Source: Bacteroidales bacterium UBA5507 | GTDB lineage: Bacteria; Bacteroidota; Bacteroidia; Bacteroidales; Lentimicrobiaceae | Length of the DNA stretch: 64,000 nt | Assembly (NCBI GenBank): GCA_002426195.1 | Contig: DIOT01000047.1 | Span: forward strand, 228,303 to 292,302 | Direction: 5' to 3' | Program-made: the position numbers and the translations under genes | Shown: piece after piece, positions 7,274 to 16,502 of the stretch | Layout of the letters: every line of letters starts with the position of its first letter | How positions within the stretch are numbered: position 1 is the first letter of the stretch | The notes under the pieces: generated by a model | Databases searched by the model: none | Seen by the model: only the letters and a program-made list of their open reading frames with translations | Told to the model about the DNA's origin: nothing

Positions 7274-8794
7274 ATGAGTTCATATAAAATTCTGTCGTCA
7301 GGTTTAATCAGAGAGCTTGATGCTTATACTATTGCAAACGAGCCGATTCAATCAATTGACCTGATGGAAAGGGCTGCACGAAAATGCTATGAATGGATAA
7401 TTAAGAAAACTGACATCAGCAGCAATTACAAGATAGTATGTGGTATGGGGAATAATGGAGGTGACGGATTGGCTATTGCGCGCATGCTATACAGGGATGG
7501 AAGAAATGTTGAAGTTTACTATATCCATCACTCAGAAAAAGCTAGCGATGATAACTATAAGAATTTCAGGAAGATTGCAAATATCCCTGGACTTGTAGTA
7601 ACAGAAATATTTGAAAACGATCCTGATATTGAGATTTCAGAAGGAGATATTATTATTGATGCAATCCTGGGATCTGGCCTTTCAAAACCCACATCAGGTT
7701 TAATATCTAATATAATAAGACAAGTCAATGAATCGGATGGGTATATTATATCGATTGATATTCCTTCGGGATTGTATGCTGACATTCCGACAAATCAACG
7801 TTCTGAATCTGAAATAATAAAAGCAGATTACACTTTAACGCTTCAACTTCCAAAGCTAGCATTCTTTATCCCTGAAAATGATAAGTATGTAGGAGAATGG
7901 AGAACTCTTAATATAGGATTAGATAAAGGATTCATCAAAGACGCAAATACCAATTATTTTCTACTAAGGAAAAAAGAGATTCGGGAATTATACAAGCCCA
8001 GACTCAGATATTCTCATAAAGGCACATTCGGACATGGGCTAATAATTGGAGGAAGTTTAGGCAAAGCCGGAGCTGCAATTATGGCGACTCAGTCAGCTCT
8101 CAGGTCGGGAGCAGGTTTAATCTCGGTTCACATTCCCCAATATTGCATTACAGCGATTCATTCATCAATCCCTGAAGCAATGATAAGCATTGATGAATCA
8201 GAAACAGAAATTACCCGTTTGCCTGATCTGTCTCCTTTTAACGCAATAGCTATAGGTCCGGGCATTGGAATGCATGAAGACACGCAGAAAGTATTAAAAC
8301 TTATTATACAGGAAGCCAGGGTACCTTTGGTTATTGATGCTGATGGTTTAAACATACTTTCAGAAAACAAGACATGGCTTTCATTCCTACCTCCCAACAC
8401 AGTTCTTACTCCTCATATAAAGGAATTTGAAAGATTAACCAGTAAAGCTGGTAACCATTTCGACAGACTTGAGATTTTAAGGGCTTTTTCAGAGAGATAT
8501 AAGGTTTACGTAGTATTGAAAGGAGCTTATACAGCTATAGGTTGCCCTGATGGAAAAGTATTTTTTAATCCCACAGGCAATCCCGGAATGGCAACCGGAG
8601 GTTCAGGGGATGTCCTTACCGGAATAATAACAGGACTGCTAACTTCAGGTTATAAAGTAAAAGATGCTTGTTTAATGGGTGTATGGCTTCATGGTAAAGC
8701 AGGAGATCTTGCTGCATCAGAATTATCTCAGCCTTCTATGATTGCCACAGACATTACGAAATATTTAGGAAAAGCTTTTAAGCGTCTTGAGTAA
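7274..8794 (+). CDS. nnr: Bifunctional NAD(P)H-hydrate epimerase / ADP-dependent dehydratase
   Basis: Repairs damaged hydrated NAD(P)H. The 506-residue protein has the YjeF N-terminal epimerase domain (about 1-215, with GNNGGDGLAIARML near 59-72) fused to the C-terminal ribokinase-like dehydratase domain (about 230-506). The latter shows the GPGIGM loop and NPGMATGGSGDVLTGII, the ADP-binding and catalytic motif. Length and domain order match bacterial Nnr. It converges with parE, leaving only 9 bases between them. Confidence 0.95.
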   Translation: MSSYKILSSGLIRELDAYTIANEPIQSIDLMERAARKCYEWIIKKTDISSNYKIVCGMGNNGGDGLAIARMLYRDGRNVEVYYIHHSEKASDDNYKNFRKIANIPGLVVTEIFENDPDIEISEGDIIIDAILGSGLSKPTSGLISNIIRQVNESDGYIISIDIPSGLYADIPTNQRSESEIIKADYTLTLQLPKLAFFIPENDKYVGEWRTLNIGLDKGFIKDANTNYFLLRKKEIRELYKPRLRYSHKGTFGHGLIIGGSLGKAGAAIMATQSALRSGAGLISVHIPQYCITAIHSSIPEAMISIDESETEITRLPDLSPFNAIAIGPGIGMHEDTQKVLKLIIQEARVPLVIDADGLNILSENKTWLSFLPPNTVLTPHIKEFERLTSKAGNHFDRLEILRAFSERYKVYVVLKGAYTAIGCPDGKVFFNPTGNPGMATGGSGDVLTGIITGLLTSGYKVKDACLMGVWLHGKAGDLAASELSQPSMIATDITKYLGKAFKRLE

Positions 8795-8803
8795 TACGTC
8801 CTT

Positions 8804-10690
8804 TTAAATAGTACTCAGGTTGTCCTCTACCAAATCTTCTTCCAACCTCAGGTTGTCAATAATAAAGTTTTGCCTCTCGGGTGTGTTCCTTCCCATATAA
8901 AAAGCAAGTACATCGTTAATTTCAGAAGTTTTGCGCAGAATTACCGGGTCAAGACGCATTGTTGATCCGATGAAATTTCTAAACTCGTCGGGAGAGATTT
9001 CACCAAGACCTTTAAAGCGGGTTATCTCAGGATTTGGGCCAAGCTCCTTAATTGCGCTTACTCTTTCTTCCTCACTATAACAGTAATTGGTTTTCTTTTT
9101 GTTTCTCACCCTGAATAATGGAGTCTGAAGAATATAAAGGTGTCCGGTCTTTACAACATCGGGATAAAACTGCAGGAAGAAAGTAAGTAGCAGTAATCGT
9201 ATATGCATACCGTCGACATCAGCATCGGTTGCGATTACAATGTTATTATAACGTAAATTCTCAACACCTTCTTCTACATTAAGGGCAGACTGCAACAGGT
9301 TAAACTCTTCATTCTCATAAACCACCTTTTTGCTTAAACCGAAACAATTGAGTGGCTTACCTTTTAAGCTAAAGACTGCCTGGGTATTAACATCTCTTGA
9401 TTTTGTAATTGACCCACTGGCAGAGTCGCCCTCTGTTATGAACAGAGTTGTGTCGAGACGGCGTTCGTCATTACTATTGTAGTGAATACGGCAGTCACGG
9501 AGTTTTTTATTATGCAGACTAACTTTCTTAACGCTTTCTTTTGCCAATTTCTTAATATCGGCAAAGTCCTTCCTCTCCTTCTCATTCTGGAGAATTTTAC
9601 GAAGCAGAGCTTCAGCAACATCACCATTCATATGGAGATAATTATCAAGCTGCTTTTTAAGTAAATCACCTACATAATTTCTGATACTCTGACCATCGGG
9701 CTCCATGATTGTTGAGCCTAATTTTGTTTTGGTCTGAGACTCAAACAGAGGTTCAGTTACTTTAATACTTATTGCAGCTACAATGCTCTGACGAATGTCA
9801 TTTGGGTCGAAGTCCTTTTTATAGAAATCACGTATAGTCTTAACAATTGATTCTCTGAATGCTGCCTGGTGTGTTCCTCCCTGAGAAGTATGCTGGCCAT
9901 TTACAAACGAGTAGTACTCCTCACCGTACTGACGACTACTATGAGTAAAAGCACATTCAAAGTCCTCATCCTTGAGTTGGATTATTGGATAAACTATGGA
10001 ATTACCATTGATATTTCTCTGAAGAAGATCAACCAATCCATTCTTAGCCTGCATTTTGGTTCCATTAAACCAAATTGTCAAACCGTTATTAAGGAATACA
10101 TAATTCCATAAAAGCTGCTCAATATATTCAGCAATAAAGTGATATTTGCCGAAAACAGCTTCATCAGGTGTGAAGCTAATGAGAGTACCGCTGCGGAGAG
10201 TACTTTGCTCTTCGGGGTGCTCATTTATAATCTCACCTTTTTCAAATTCAACGATCTTCGTTTTCCCTTCTCTGATGCTTTGAACCATGAACCATGAAGA
10301 GAGAGCATTTACTGCTTTAGATCCAACTCCGTTTAAACCAACAGCTTTTTTAAAGACCTTGGAATCATACTTTGCACCAGTATTGATTTTAGACACACAG
10401 TCAATAACCTTTAACAAAGGTATTCCACGACCATAATCTCTGATAGTAACTTTCTGATCTTTAATTGCAACTTCAATGGTGCGGCCATTTCCCATCACGA
10501 ACTCATCAATAGAGTTATCAACGATTTCCTTGATTAGTACATATATACCATCATCCTGTGAAGAACCATCTCCTAACTTACCAATATACATTCCCGGGCG
10601 AAGCCTGATGTGCTCCTTCCAGTCAAGTGTTCTTATCGATTCGTCTGAATATTGTCCTGAGGTTACCGGGGTGTATTCTAATTCATCCAT
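8804..10690 (-). CDS. parE: DNA topoisomerase IV subunit B (type IIA, ATPase subunit)
   Basis: A 628-residue GyrB/ParE-type subunit. The GHKL ATPase is shown by EIVDNSIDEF, YGRGIPL and GLNGVGSKAVNALS, with the QTKTKLGS loop; the TOPRIM domain has TEGDSASGS near residue 417 and DADVDGMHI near 485. The short length and the DWKEHIRLRPGMYIG start fit the Bacteroidota ParE form rather than GyrB. The usual partner parC is not adjacent. The ATG at 10688-10690 lies 5 bases after a TAnnTTTG motif, so the mRNA may be leaderless. Confidence 0.9.
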   Translation of the reverse strand: MDELEYTPVTSGQYSDESIRTLDWKEHIRLRPGMYIGKLGDGSSQDDGIYVLIKEIVDNSIDEFVMGNGRTIEVAIKDQKVTIRDYGRGIPLLKVIDCVSKINTGAKYDSKVFKKAVGLNGVGSKAVNALSSWFMVQSIREGKTKIVEFEKGEIINEHPEEQSTLRSGTLISFTPDEAVFGKYHFIAEYIEQLLWNYVFLNNGLTIWFNGTKMQAKNGLVDLLQRNINGNSIVYPIIQLKDEDFECAFTHSSRQYGEEYYSFVNGQHTSQGGTHQAAFRESIVKTIRDFYKKDFDPNDIRQSIVAAISIKVTEPLFESQTKTKLGSTIMEPDGQSIRNYVGDLLKKQLDNYLHMNGDVAEALLRKILQNEKERKDFADIKKLAKESVKKVSLHNKKLRDCRIHYNSNDERRLDTTLFITEGDSASGSITKSRDVNTQAVFSLKGKPLNCFGLSKKVVYENEEFNLLQSALNVEEGVENLRYNNIVIATDADVDGMHIRLLLLTFFLQFYPDVVKTGHLYILQTPLFRVRNKKKTNYCYSEEERVSAIKELGPNPEITRFKGLGEISPDEFRNFIGSTMRLDPVILRKTSEINDVLAFYMGRNTPERQNFIIDNLRLEEDLVEDNLSTI

Positions 10691-10695
10691 AGGCG

Positions 10696-10703
10696 CAAAG
10701 ATA
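10696..10703 (-). promoter_or_regulatory. Minus-7 promoter element TATCTTTG of parE
   Basis: Exact TAnnTTTG match. Only five bases separate it from the parE ATG, so transcription would begin at or within the start codon. Confidence 0.5.
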
Positions 10704-10746
10704 CTGTAAAGTATTTCTCCGAGTAATTCTGATTTTAATTGAATTG

Positions 10747-11739
10747 TTAATTATTCTTGCTTGGAGGTTTTAATAACCATGCATCAGGGAATTTCTTTCT
10801 TACCTCTGCTAATGAACTATAAGCCCTGCTCTCCTCTTTGAACTTGTCGATTATAATTCTATAGAAACTTGTAGTAACAAGATACCCGGCATTCTTATAT
10901 CCTCTTGATCTTAATTTATTTACTTCTTCAATTGCCTGATTTTCGGTACCGGTATTTCCAACAACGATATAATATTCAAGTTGTTCCGATCCCGTTTGTA
11001 TCGCATAGTTTGGTTCAATATCATGCTGATCTACTTCAACTTTAACAGGATTATCTGAAACTAAAGTATCGGTATCTGTACTCTGAATTGCCGTTGCTTT
11101 GATCTGATCTGATAATGTATTTCCTTCATGCGTATTGTTGGTTGTAACAGACGGTTCGCTAATTTGAGAGGAGCAGAACACAACCTGACCTGCAGGATCT
11201 TTTGCCTCACCAAACCACACTGATATATATTCCCCATAGATACCCACCCCCAATGCATTCCAGGGTTTTTCCCATTTCCCCTTATTCAGAAGATAGTCAT
11301 TCATAAGAGGTATTCCCTTCCAAAATTCGAATACTTCTTGTGGGCTTTCTCCTTCAGTAGCAGAATATACTACTTCGTATGCAACTGATTTATAAAGTGT
11401 CAGTTCTCTTGGTTTAAGAGTCATACAAGAAACTCGTTTTTCATCTTTAGCATAACAGCAAGGCTTCCATTTGCCTTTAACTGACCAACTATGGAGATTG
11501 CAACCTCCAAAATCAGGACGATTTCTTTTTAAATCCATAGAATGGATTCTTGCGACATAGGATAAGGATGAAGAAAATGCAATTGATTCAAGCTGTTGGC
11601 TGTTTCTATATTCATTTATCAGGTTGTATAGCTCTCTTTCTTCATCTGTTACACAATGATTTTCAGGCAGTAATTCCAATTGTTGGGCAACAGCAGAACC
11701 ACTCAAAAGCAACAATACAAAAAGAAATCGAAACAACAT
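10747..11739 (-). CDS. Secreted CAP-domain protein with C-terminal SPOR domain
   Basis: A 330-residue exported protein. Residues 1-18 form a signal peptide ending AVAQ. Residues 34-190 resemble a CAP/SCP domain (ELYNLINEYRNSQQ, ARIHSMDL, a conserved HSW, and AYEVVYS), a fold found in secreted proteins of varied function. Residues 255-325 resemble a SPOR domain, which binds denuded peptidoglycan glycan strands. A low-complexity linker separates them. This suggests a periplasmic, wall-associated protein. It follows the flippase gene on the same strand with a 56-base gap; it may be an addition to that operon or separate. Confidence 0.75.
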   Translation of the reverse strand: MLFRFLFVLLLLSGSAVAQQLELLPENHCVTDEERELYNLINEYRNSQQLESIAFSSSLSYVARIHSMDLKRNRPDFGGCNLHSWSVKGKWKPCCYAKDEKRVSCMTLKPRELTLYKSVAYEVVYSATEGESPQEVFEFWKGIPLMNDYLLNKGKWEKPWNALGVGIYGEYISVWFGEAKDPAGQVVFCSSQISEPSVTTNNTHEGNTLSDQIKATAIQSTDTDTLVSDNPVKVEVDQHDIEPNYAIQTGSEQLEYYIVVGNTGTENQAIEEVNKLRSRGYKNAGYLVTTSFYRIIIDKFKEESRAYSSLAEVRKKFPDAWLLKPPSKNN

Positions 11740-11795
11740 TCTCTACAAATTACATTTCTAGCGTAAAGATAAGGAATTAAAAATCTTTTAAAACA

Positions 11796-13058
11796 TCAAG
11801 TATTAAAACTCTCTTTGAGTGTCTTAATGACTTTAAAACAGTCACTCCTTGTTGGAATAAAGACAGAATACCTAATGCAGGTTTTCTTCTTAAACACTAT
11901 AAGTTGGTACAACATACTGGTTAAATAAGAAACAGATGATGTTATCCCTGCACCAATTACACCATAAACAGGGATTAATACAAGACCAATGACAACAGTT
12001 GAGATAAGCCCTAGTCCAGAAGAAATGGTATTGTGTGAAGGTGTGCCGTTGCCCGAAAAATAATGGCTAAGCATTAATGATATTGCAATTGCAATAATCC
12101 CTGGTGAAAGGCTGGCTATGACTTCTGCAATATTGCTAAAGTCACTCTGAAATACTGCAATAAATAACTTATTTGGTAAAATCGCCACAAGGAAGATAAG
12201 TAGTGTTGTAACAATCGCTGAAAACTTTATAAAACTAATGGTAACTTTAACAGAGTATCCTGAATCCCTGCTATTGGATATCTTGCTATATAATAATACA
12301 GCCATACTTCTTGCAACAATCCATATGCTTTCAGCAAGCTGAACACCTAATGAAAAAACCCCTAGTGTTGCCCTGTCAAAGAATTTTTCAATGAAATAGT
12401 AGCTAAGCCTGTAATTAAAAAGTTGCATTATGTTAGCAGTCTGCAGAAAACTCCCGTATTTAAAAGCCTCCATAACAACTTTACGCTTTGGAACCTTAAT
12501 AGTTTTGAGTGGTGGTAAAGTGATAGATGTTCCCACAAGTGCTAATAGTGACATACTTATGAACTGCGAAACCACATATGCTTCTGTATCTTTCCAATCA
12601 AAAATCAGAATGGTAATGGTGAGAGAAAATAGCAAAACTAATGACTGTAGAACAGCCATCATATTGTAATGCTTTATCTGCTCCTTACCCAAAAAAACAT
12701 TCTGATTAATTGTAATGACAGACCCAAGTAAGGCCAAACCCAGAACCTCAAATGAAAACTCAGTTGGAATCAATGCAAAAACCTTTAAAATGAACCACAC
12801 AGGTATACCACCAATCAAAGTCCAAAGCCAGGCAATGATTAAAAGGTCAGCTAAATTATAACGTGAAGTCTGGAAAACTATTGAACTTCCGGCAAGGATT
12901 GCAGTAACAATTTGAATAATACTGATACCGAGAATAATAAGTGAAATAGTACCTAAAGCCTCGGCTCCTAAGTGCCGGGCACAAATCCACATAACTAACA
13001 GATTTATAACTCCTATAAGAAGTCGGGAAAAAGTAGTTGTCAAAAGATTGCGTATCAT
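11796..13058 (-). CDS. Polysaccharide flippase (Wzx/MVF-type, lipid-linked oligosaccharide translocase)
   Basis: A 420-residue integral membrane protein with about twelve hydrophobic helices and the N-terminal pattern (FSRLLIGVINLLVMWICARHLGAEALG) of the Wzx/O-antigen flippase family in the MOP superfamily. It would move undecaprenyl-linked sugar units across the inner membrane. It is the last of three tightly packed genes (4-base gap to the upstream one) with a glycosyltransferase and a formyltransferase-like protein, which supports a surface polysaccharide role. Confidence 0.85.
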   Translation of the reverse strand: MIRNLLTTTFSRLLIGVINLLVMWICARHLGAEALGTISLIILGISIIQIVTAILAGSSIVFQTSRYNLADLLIIAWLWTLIGGIPVWFILKVFALIPTEFSFEVLGLALLGSVITINQNVFLGKEQIKHYNMMAVLQSLVLLFSLTITILIFDWKDTEAYVVSQFISMSLLALVGTSITLPPLKTIKVPKRKVVMEAFKYGSFLQTANIMQLFNYRLSYYFIEKFFDRATLGVFSLGVQLAESIWIVARSMAVLLYSKISNSRDSGYSVKVTISFIKFSAIVTTLLIFLVAILPNKLFIAVFQSDFSNIAEVIASLSPGIIAIAISLMLSHYFSGNGTPSHNTISSGLGLISTVVIGLVLIPVYGVIGAGITSSVSYLTSMLYQLIVFKKKTCIRYSVFIPTRSDCFKVIKTLKESFNT

Positions 13059-13062
13059 CTTA

Positions 13063-14748
13063 CTATTTTGTTAGGCCTAATTTGCGTTTAAGATGATATT
13101 TGAAACTTGCAGGAGAAAATGCCGATTTCTTTGCATCAAAATACATAAAGTCACCTGCAAATGAAATAGTATGCAATCCATTAAATCCTTCAGGGGGCTC
13201 AAGAACACTGACAGCCATTTCGAGAAATGAATCTTCCGATAAAACTTTAACTTCATGAATGATGACTCTTCCACCATATGAGCGTGAGCAATCCTGAGAT
13301 GGCCGGTACAATCTTCCATCGAGATAAAACAATGGGCCTGCAGGACGAGAATTGCTGATATTAGATTTGACAGGATTTAAAACATGAGGGATGAACTCCT
13401 TATCAAGATCATCAGAGTGCCAAATGTGTAATTCTACATTAGCAGCTTTTGAGGAAGTAAAAAAGAGGAACCAGTGATTTTGGTGAAAAATTAAAGTAGG
13501 ATCAATTGCACTTACTCCCTTCACCAGTGCCCTTTCGTGTACCAATTTTAATGTTTGAACATCAAGTCGGTATAAATCAATGCTTCCCTTATCAATACAT
13601 GAAGGAATACAATAGATAATATTGTTGTGTTTAAAAATAAATGGATAAGATAAATGCCATGGTTCTTCTAGCAAAGTAACCGGTTCACTGAAAGTGAAAT
13701 CCCGCTCATTAAACCATACAGCCGATATTTTCCCAAGCCTGTCTTTATATGAATAGTCTTCATAAAGCAGTAACAATCTCTCAGATAACCTGATAGCAAA
13801 ACTGTCAGCATAATACTTATCCTTTCCCTTAGCTGCATACCAGTCAACTTCAAGTGGATCAATGGTATATGTCAATTCTCCAATAATATCTGCTGTTCGG
13901 GCTTTTATCACTCCTGTCTGCCAAATTTCACTTGAAAAGAGTTCATTAAAATGATATCTGATTTTATTATTGAGTAATTTCAGCAAGAAGAGAAAGAAAG
14001 TTGTATTCCCAGGCATGTTATAAATCTGAGCAATTGTTTCAACACCTTTTGTTGCATCCGGGAAAGTATTCTGATTAATAATTTCTCTGCAAACATCAGC
14101 AGGCCAGCGTTTTGTTAATTCCACAACCTGAGTGTAGTTTAAACTCCATGAATGGTCAATGGTCTTGAAGTGGCCCTTCCTAAGAATTATACCACTATCG
14201 GTATCTTCTGTTAACCTATGTAATATTGCTCCGGTTTTGTGATCGTTAGTATATATTTCCCAGAAAGCGTGGGGATAGCCTCTGAATTTTTGTTCATCTC
14301 CATGATGAAATGCCCAGATACCCAATGGTGTAGCAGTTAAAATTTCTCCCCTGATATTGCTGAAACCAAAACTTATGATAAAATCCGGTCTGCAATTTTG
14401 TATGGTTTCAATATCAGACTTGTGGAAATATTCATATTCTCCTCTCAACTCAGTTGAACATATAATGACAGGAACATTTCCCGCCAATTCCTCTATGCTT
14501 TTTTTTCTTATAATCTTAGGTTTAAATAGACTACGTTGATAACATTTGAAAAGTACATTGTGCCATGATTTAGAAAGTGCCCTCTTGTTATATTTCCTGG
14601 TCTCAGAGTTATTCAATATCAGAGCAACCAATTTTACACCGGGTTCCCTCATTAATGATTCAATGGAATCATATTGCCACTGATTTACATAATAAGAGTC
14701 AATCATAATGGCAAAATTCAATCCCTCTGAGTAATCTCTTATGCTCAT
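13063..14748 (-). CDS. Formyltransferase-like domain fused to a GINT1-like beta-propeller domain
   Basis: A 561-residue two-domain protein. Residues 120-200 match formyltransferases: TPLGIWAFHHGDEQKFRG and then DTDSGII. The family's Asn-His-Asp triad reads Ala146, His148 and Asp184, so the Asn is missing. Residues about 290-560 show repeated YPFIF, DPTLIFH and SRPAGPLF blocks typical of five-bladed propellers, similar to the N-terminal domain of glucosamine inositolphosphorylceramide transferase. It lies 3 bases from the GT4 gene and 4 from the flippase gene. A role in sugar N-acylation or transfer during polysaccharide synthesis is an inference. Confidence 0.7.
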   Translation of the reverse strand: MSIRDYSEGLNFAIMIDSYYVNQWQYDSIESLMREPGVKLVALILNNSETRKYNKRALSKSWHNVLFKCYQRSLFKPKIIRKKSIEELAGNVPVIICSTELRGEYEYFHKSDIETIQNCRPDFIISFGFSNIRGEILTATPLGIWAFHHGDEQKFRGYPHAFWEIYTNDHKTGAILHRLTEDTDSGIILRKGHFKTIDHSWSLNYTQVVELTKRWPADVCREIINQNTFPDATKGVETIAQIYNMPGNTTFFLFLLKLLNNKIRYHFNELFSSEIWQTGVIKARTADIIGELTYTIDPLEVDWYAAKGKDKYYADSFAIRLSERLLLLYEDYSYKDRLGKISAVWFNERDFTFSEPVTLLEEPWHLSYPFIFKHNNIIYCIPSCIDKGSIDLYRLDVQTLKLVHERALVKGVSAIDPTLIFHQNHWFLFFTSSKAANVELHIWHSDDLDKEFIPHVLNPVKSNISNSRPAGPLFYLDGRLYRPSQDCSRSYGGRVIIHEVKVLSEDSFLEMAVSVLEPPEGFNGLHTISFAGDFMYFDAKKSAFSPASFKYHLKRKLGLTK

Positions 14749-14751
14749 ATA

Positions 14752-15891
14752 CTATTCCATAACTTGTTGATATAGTCTACCTAGCGATGCAGAAACTGAA
14801 CTAACACTACAAATATCAATTACCTTTGAACGAATCTTTTCCGGATTATACATAGTATAATTCAGAAGAATCATCTTCATAGCGTTTGCCATTGATTCAA
14901 CATCTTTTACAGGAACAATTATTCCTGAATTCTGATCAATAATTCTTTTTAAATCAGCTACATCAGTAGAAATAACAGGTATTCCACAGGCTAATGCCTC
15001 GTAGGCGACTATTCCGAATGTTTCGTAGTTGCTGCTTACAACCAGACAATGCGATTGCTTCAACACTTCAGCTGTTTGAGAGTAAGAGAGAGTGCCTGTG
15101 AATTTAACATTGATACCTGTATTCTCAGAATACTGTACAATTTCTTGCTTATCGGTCCCATCCCCAATCATAAGAAGCTCAAAAACAAACCCTTCTTTTT
15201 GTAATATCTCAGCAGCATTTATTAACAACCTTAAGTTCTTTGATTTTTCTTCGAAACAAGTAATGCTCACAAAGGTAAAAGATACATTTTTTGATAGTGA
15301 GATATTAAACTTGTCTGTATCAACAACATTACTAAGTATTTCATAATTAAACTTCAATCCGCGGCTTTTCATTGCTGCTGTAAGGCTTTCTGAGACAACA
15401 GTCACTTTACTGGCATTATTCAGAACCATCTGTGTTGCGTGTTTCCTTAAAAATCCTTTGTAGCTTAAGTTATGGCTGTAATACCTTGACCAATGTTCAG
15501 TCAGGATATAAGGAACCCTGTAGATTTTACTCAGGAAAAATGCAAAGAGTCCGGACCTTGTTAAGATATGAGCATGGATCAGAGCAGGTTTACCATTTGA
15601 CACAATACAGTATTTCAATACTTTAAACCATGCGATAAGAAGTGATAAGTTAGCTAAAAAAGAAGATTTACGATAATAGTAAATGATTTCTTTTAATCCA
15701 TCCTGCTCGTGAACTGAGTAGCCTGTGTTGATGTATTTACTGTCATTTATTGCTGTTGCATATGCGACCACTACATTTATTCCTGACTTTGCGGCAGCCA
15801 GGGCATGATTTCTGACAAATAAGCCAAGCATAGGGTCGACTTCTGTTGGATACCAGCGTGATATATAAAGTACGTGGTTTATGCTTTTCAT
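14752..15891 (-). CDS. Glycosyltransferase family 4
   Basis: A 379-residue GT-B fold glycosyltransferase. The N-terminus has ISRWYPTEVDPMLGLFVRNHA, typical of GT4 acceptor domains; the C-terminal donor domain has SNYETFGIVAYEALACGIPVISTDV, the E-x7-E region that binds the sugar nucleotide. It is the first gene of the three-gene polysaccharide operon and has its own promoter motif at 15911. Donor and acceptor sugars cannot be told from sequence. Confidence 0.9.
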   Translation of the reverse strand: MKSINHVLYISRWYPTEVDPMLGLFVRNHALAAAKSGINVVVAYATAINDSKYINTGYSVHEQDGLKEIIYYYRKSSFLANLSLLIAWFKVLKYCIVSNGKPALIHAHILTRSGLFAFFLSKIYRVPYILTEHWSRYYSHNLSYKGFLRKHATQMVLNNASKVTVVSESLTAAMKSRGLKFNYEILSNVVDTDKFNISLSKNVSFTFVSITCFEEKSKNLRLLINAAEILQKEGFVFELLMIGDGTDKQEIVQYSENTGINVKFTGTLSYSQTAEVLKQSHCLVVSSNYETFGIVAYEALACGIPVISTDVADLKRIIDQNSGIIVPVKDVESMANAMKMILLNYTMYNPEKIRSKVIDICSVSSVSASLGRLYQQVME

Positions 15892-15910
15892 AAATGAATA
15901 ACAGAAAATT

Positions 15911-15918
15911 CAAAGGTA
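15911..15918 (-). promoter_or_regulatory. Minus-7 promoter element TACCTTTG of the polysaccharide operon
   Basis: Exact TAnnTTTG match 19 bases upstream of the GT4 ATG, in the 53-base gap after the NadR-type gene. Confidence 0.5.
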
Positions 15919-15944
15919 AGCATTAGCCTGATATTATAATAATG

Positions 15945-16502
15945 TTAAACGCTGACATTTGGTACAAAGCCATTTGATTTTAGTAAGCGTATAGCATTCT
16001 GAAGTCGTTCACTCCCGGTACCTGTTACTATTCCATATGGGCAATTCAACTTTATAAGTTCATCTTTAAACAAATTGAATATATAATCTCTATTCTGCGG
16101 ATTTTTCCTTAATGGATCGTATTCCCATGGCAAGTCAACCTGACATAACAGGGTGAAATCGTATGGTTCCTGAAGAATCATTTCTTCAATCCATTGGTGA
16201 GACTTCCCATACCTTACTATTGACCAGATATGAGTAACAAGGAAGTCGGTATCACAAAAAAGGTAATTAGGCGGAGATGACAACAAGTCAGTTTCTCTTT
16301 GAAATTGTCCCTTAGCTATTTTGAGGAGATCATTATAATCATAAGCACCCCCGGTTTGCGCAAGATACTCGCGGGAATACTCATCAACAAATGGCTCATT
16401 AAAGTATTTGCTTAAAGATATGCAAAGCTCTGATTTGCCGGTTGATTCAGGACCAGTTATTGCAATGCGGACTGGTTTATTAATACCCATCTCTTTCTCC
16501 AT
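15945..16502 (-). CDS. NadR-type nucleoside kinase (AAA/P-loop)
   Basis: A 185-residue P-loop kinase resembling the C-terminal ribosylnicotinamide kinase domain of NadR: GPESTGKSEL (Walker A), VDEYSREYLAQTG, FCDTDFLVTHIW and CQVDLPWEYDPLRKN. The NMN adenylyltransferase and DNA-binding domains of full NadR are absent. Its start overlaps the 3' end of pnuC by 46 bases (34 if the ATG at 16490 is used), so the two are coupled. Together they would import and phosphorylate nicotinamide riboside; but the first gene of the operon is of thiamine-binding type, so thiamine is an alternative substrate. Confidence 0.8.
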   Translation of the reverse strand: MEKEMGINKPVRIAITGPESTGKSELCISLSKYFNEPFVDEYSREYLAQTGGAYDYNDLLKIAKGQFQRETDLLSSPPNYLFCDTDFLVTHIWSIVRYGKSHQWIEEMILQEPYDFTLLCQVDLPWEYDPLRKNPQNRDYIFNLFKDELIKLNCPYGIVTGTGSERLQNAIRLLKSNGFVPNVSV

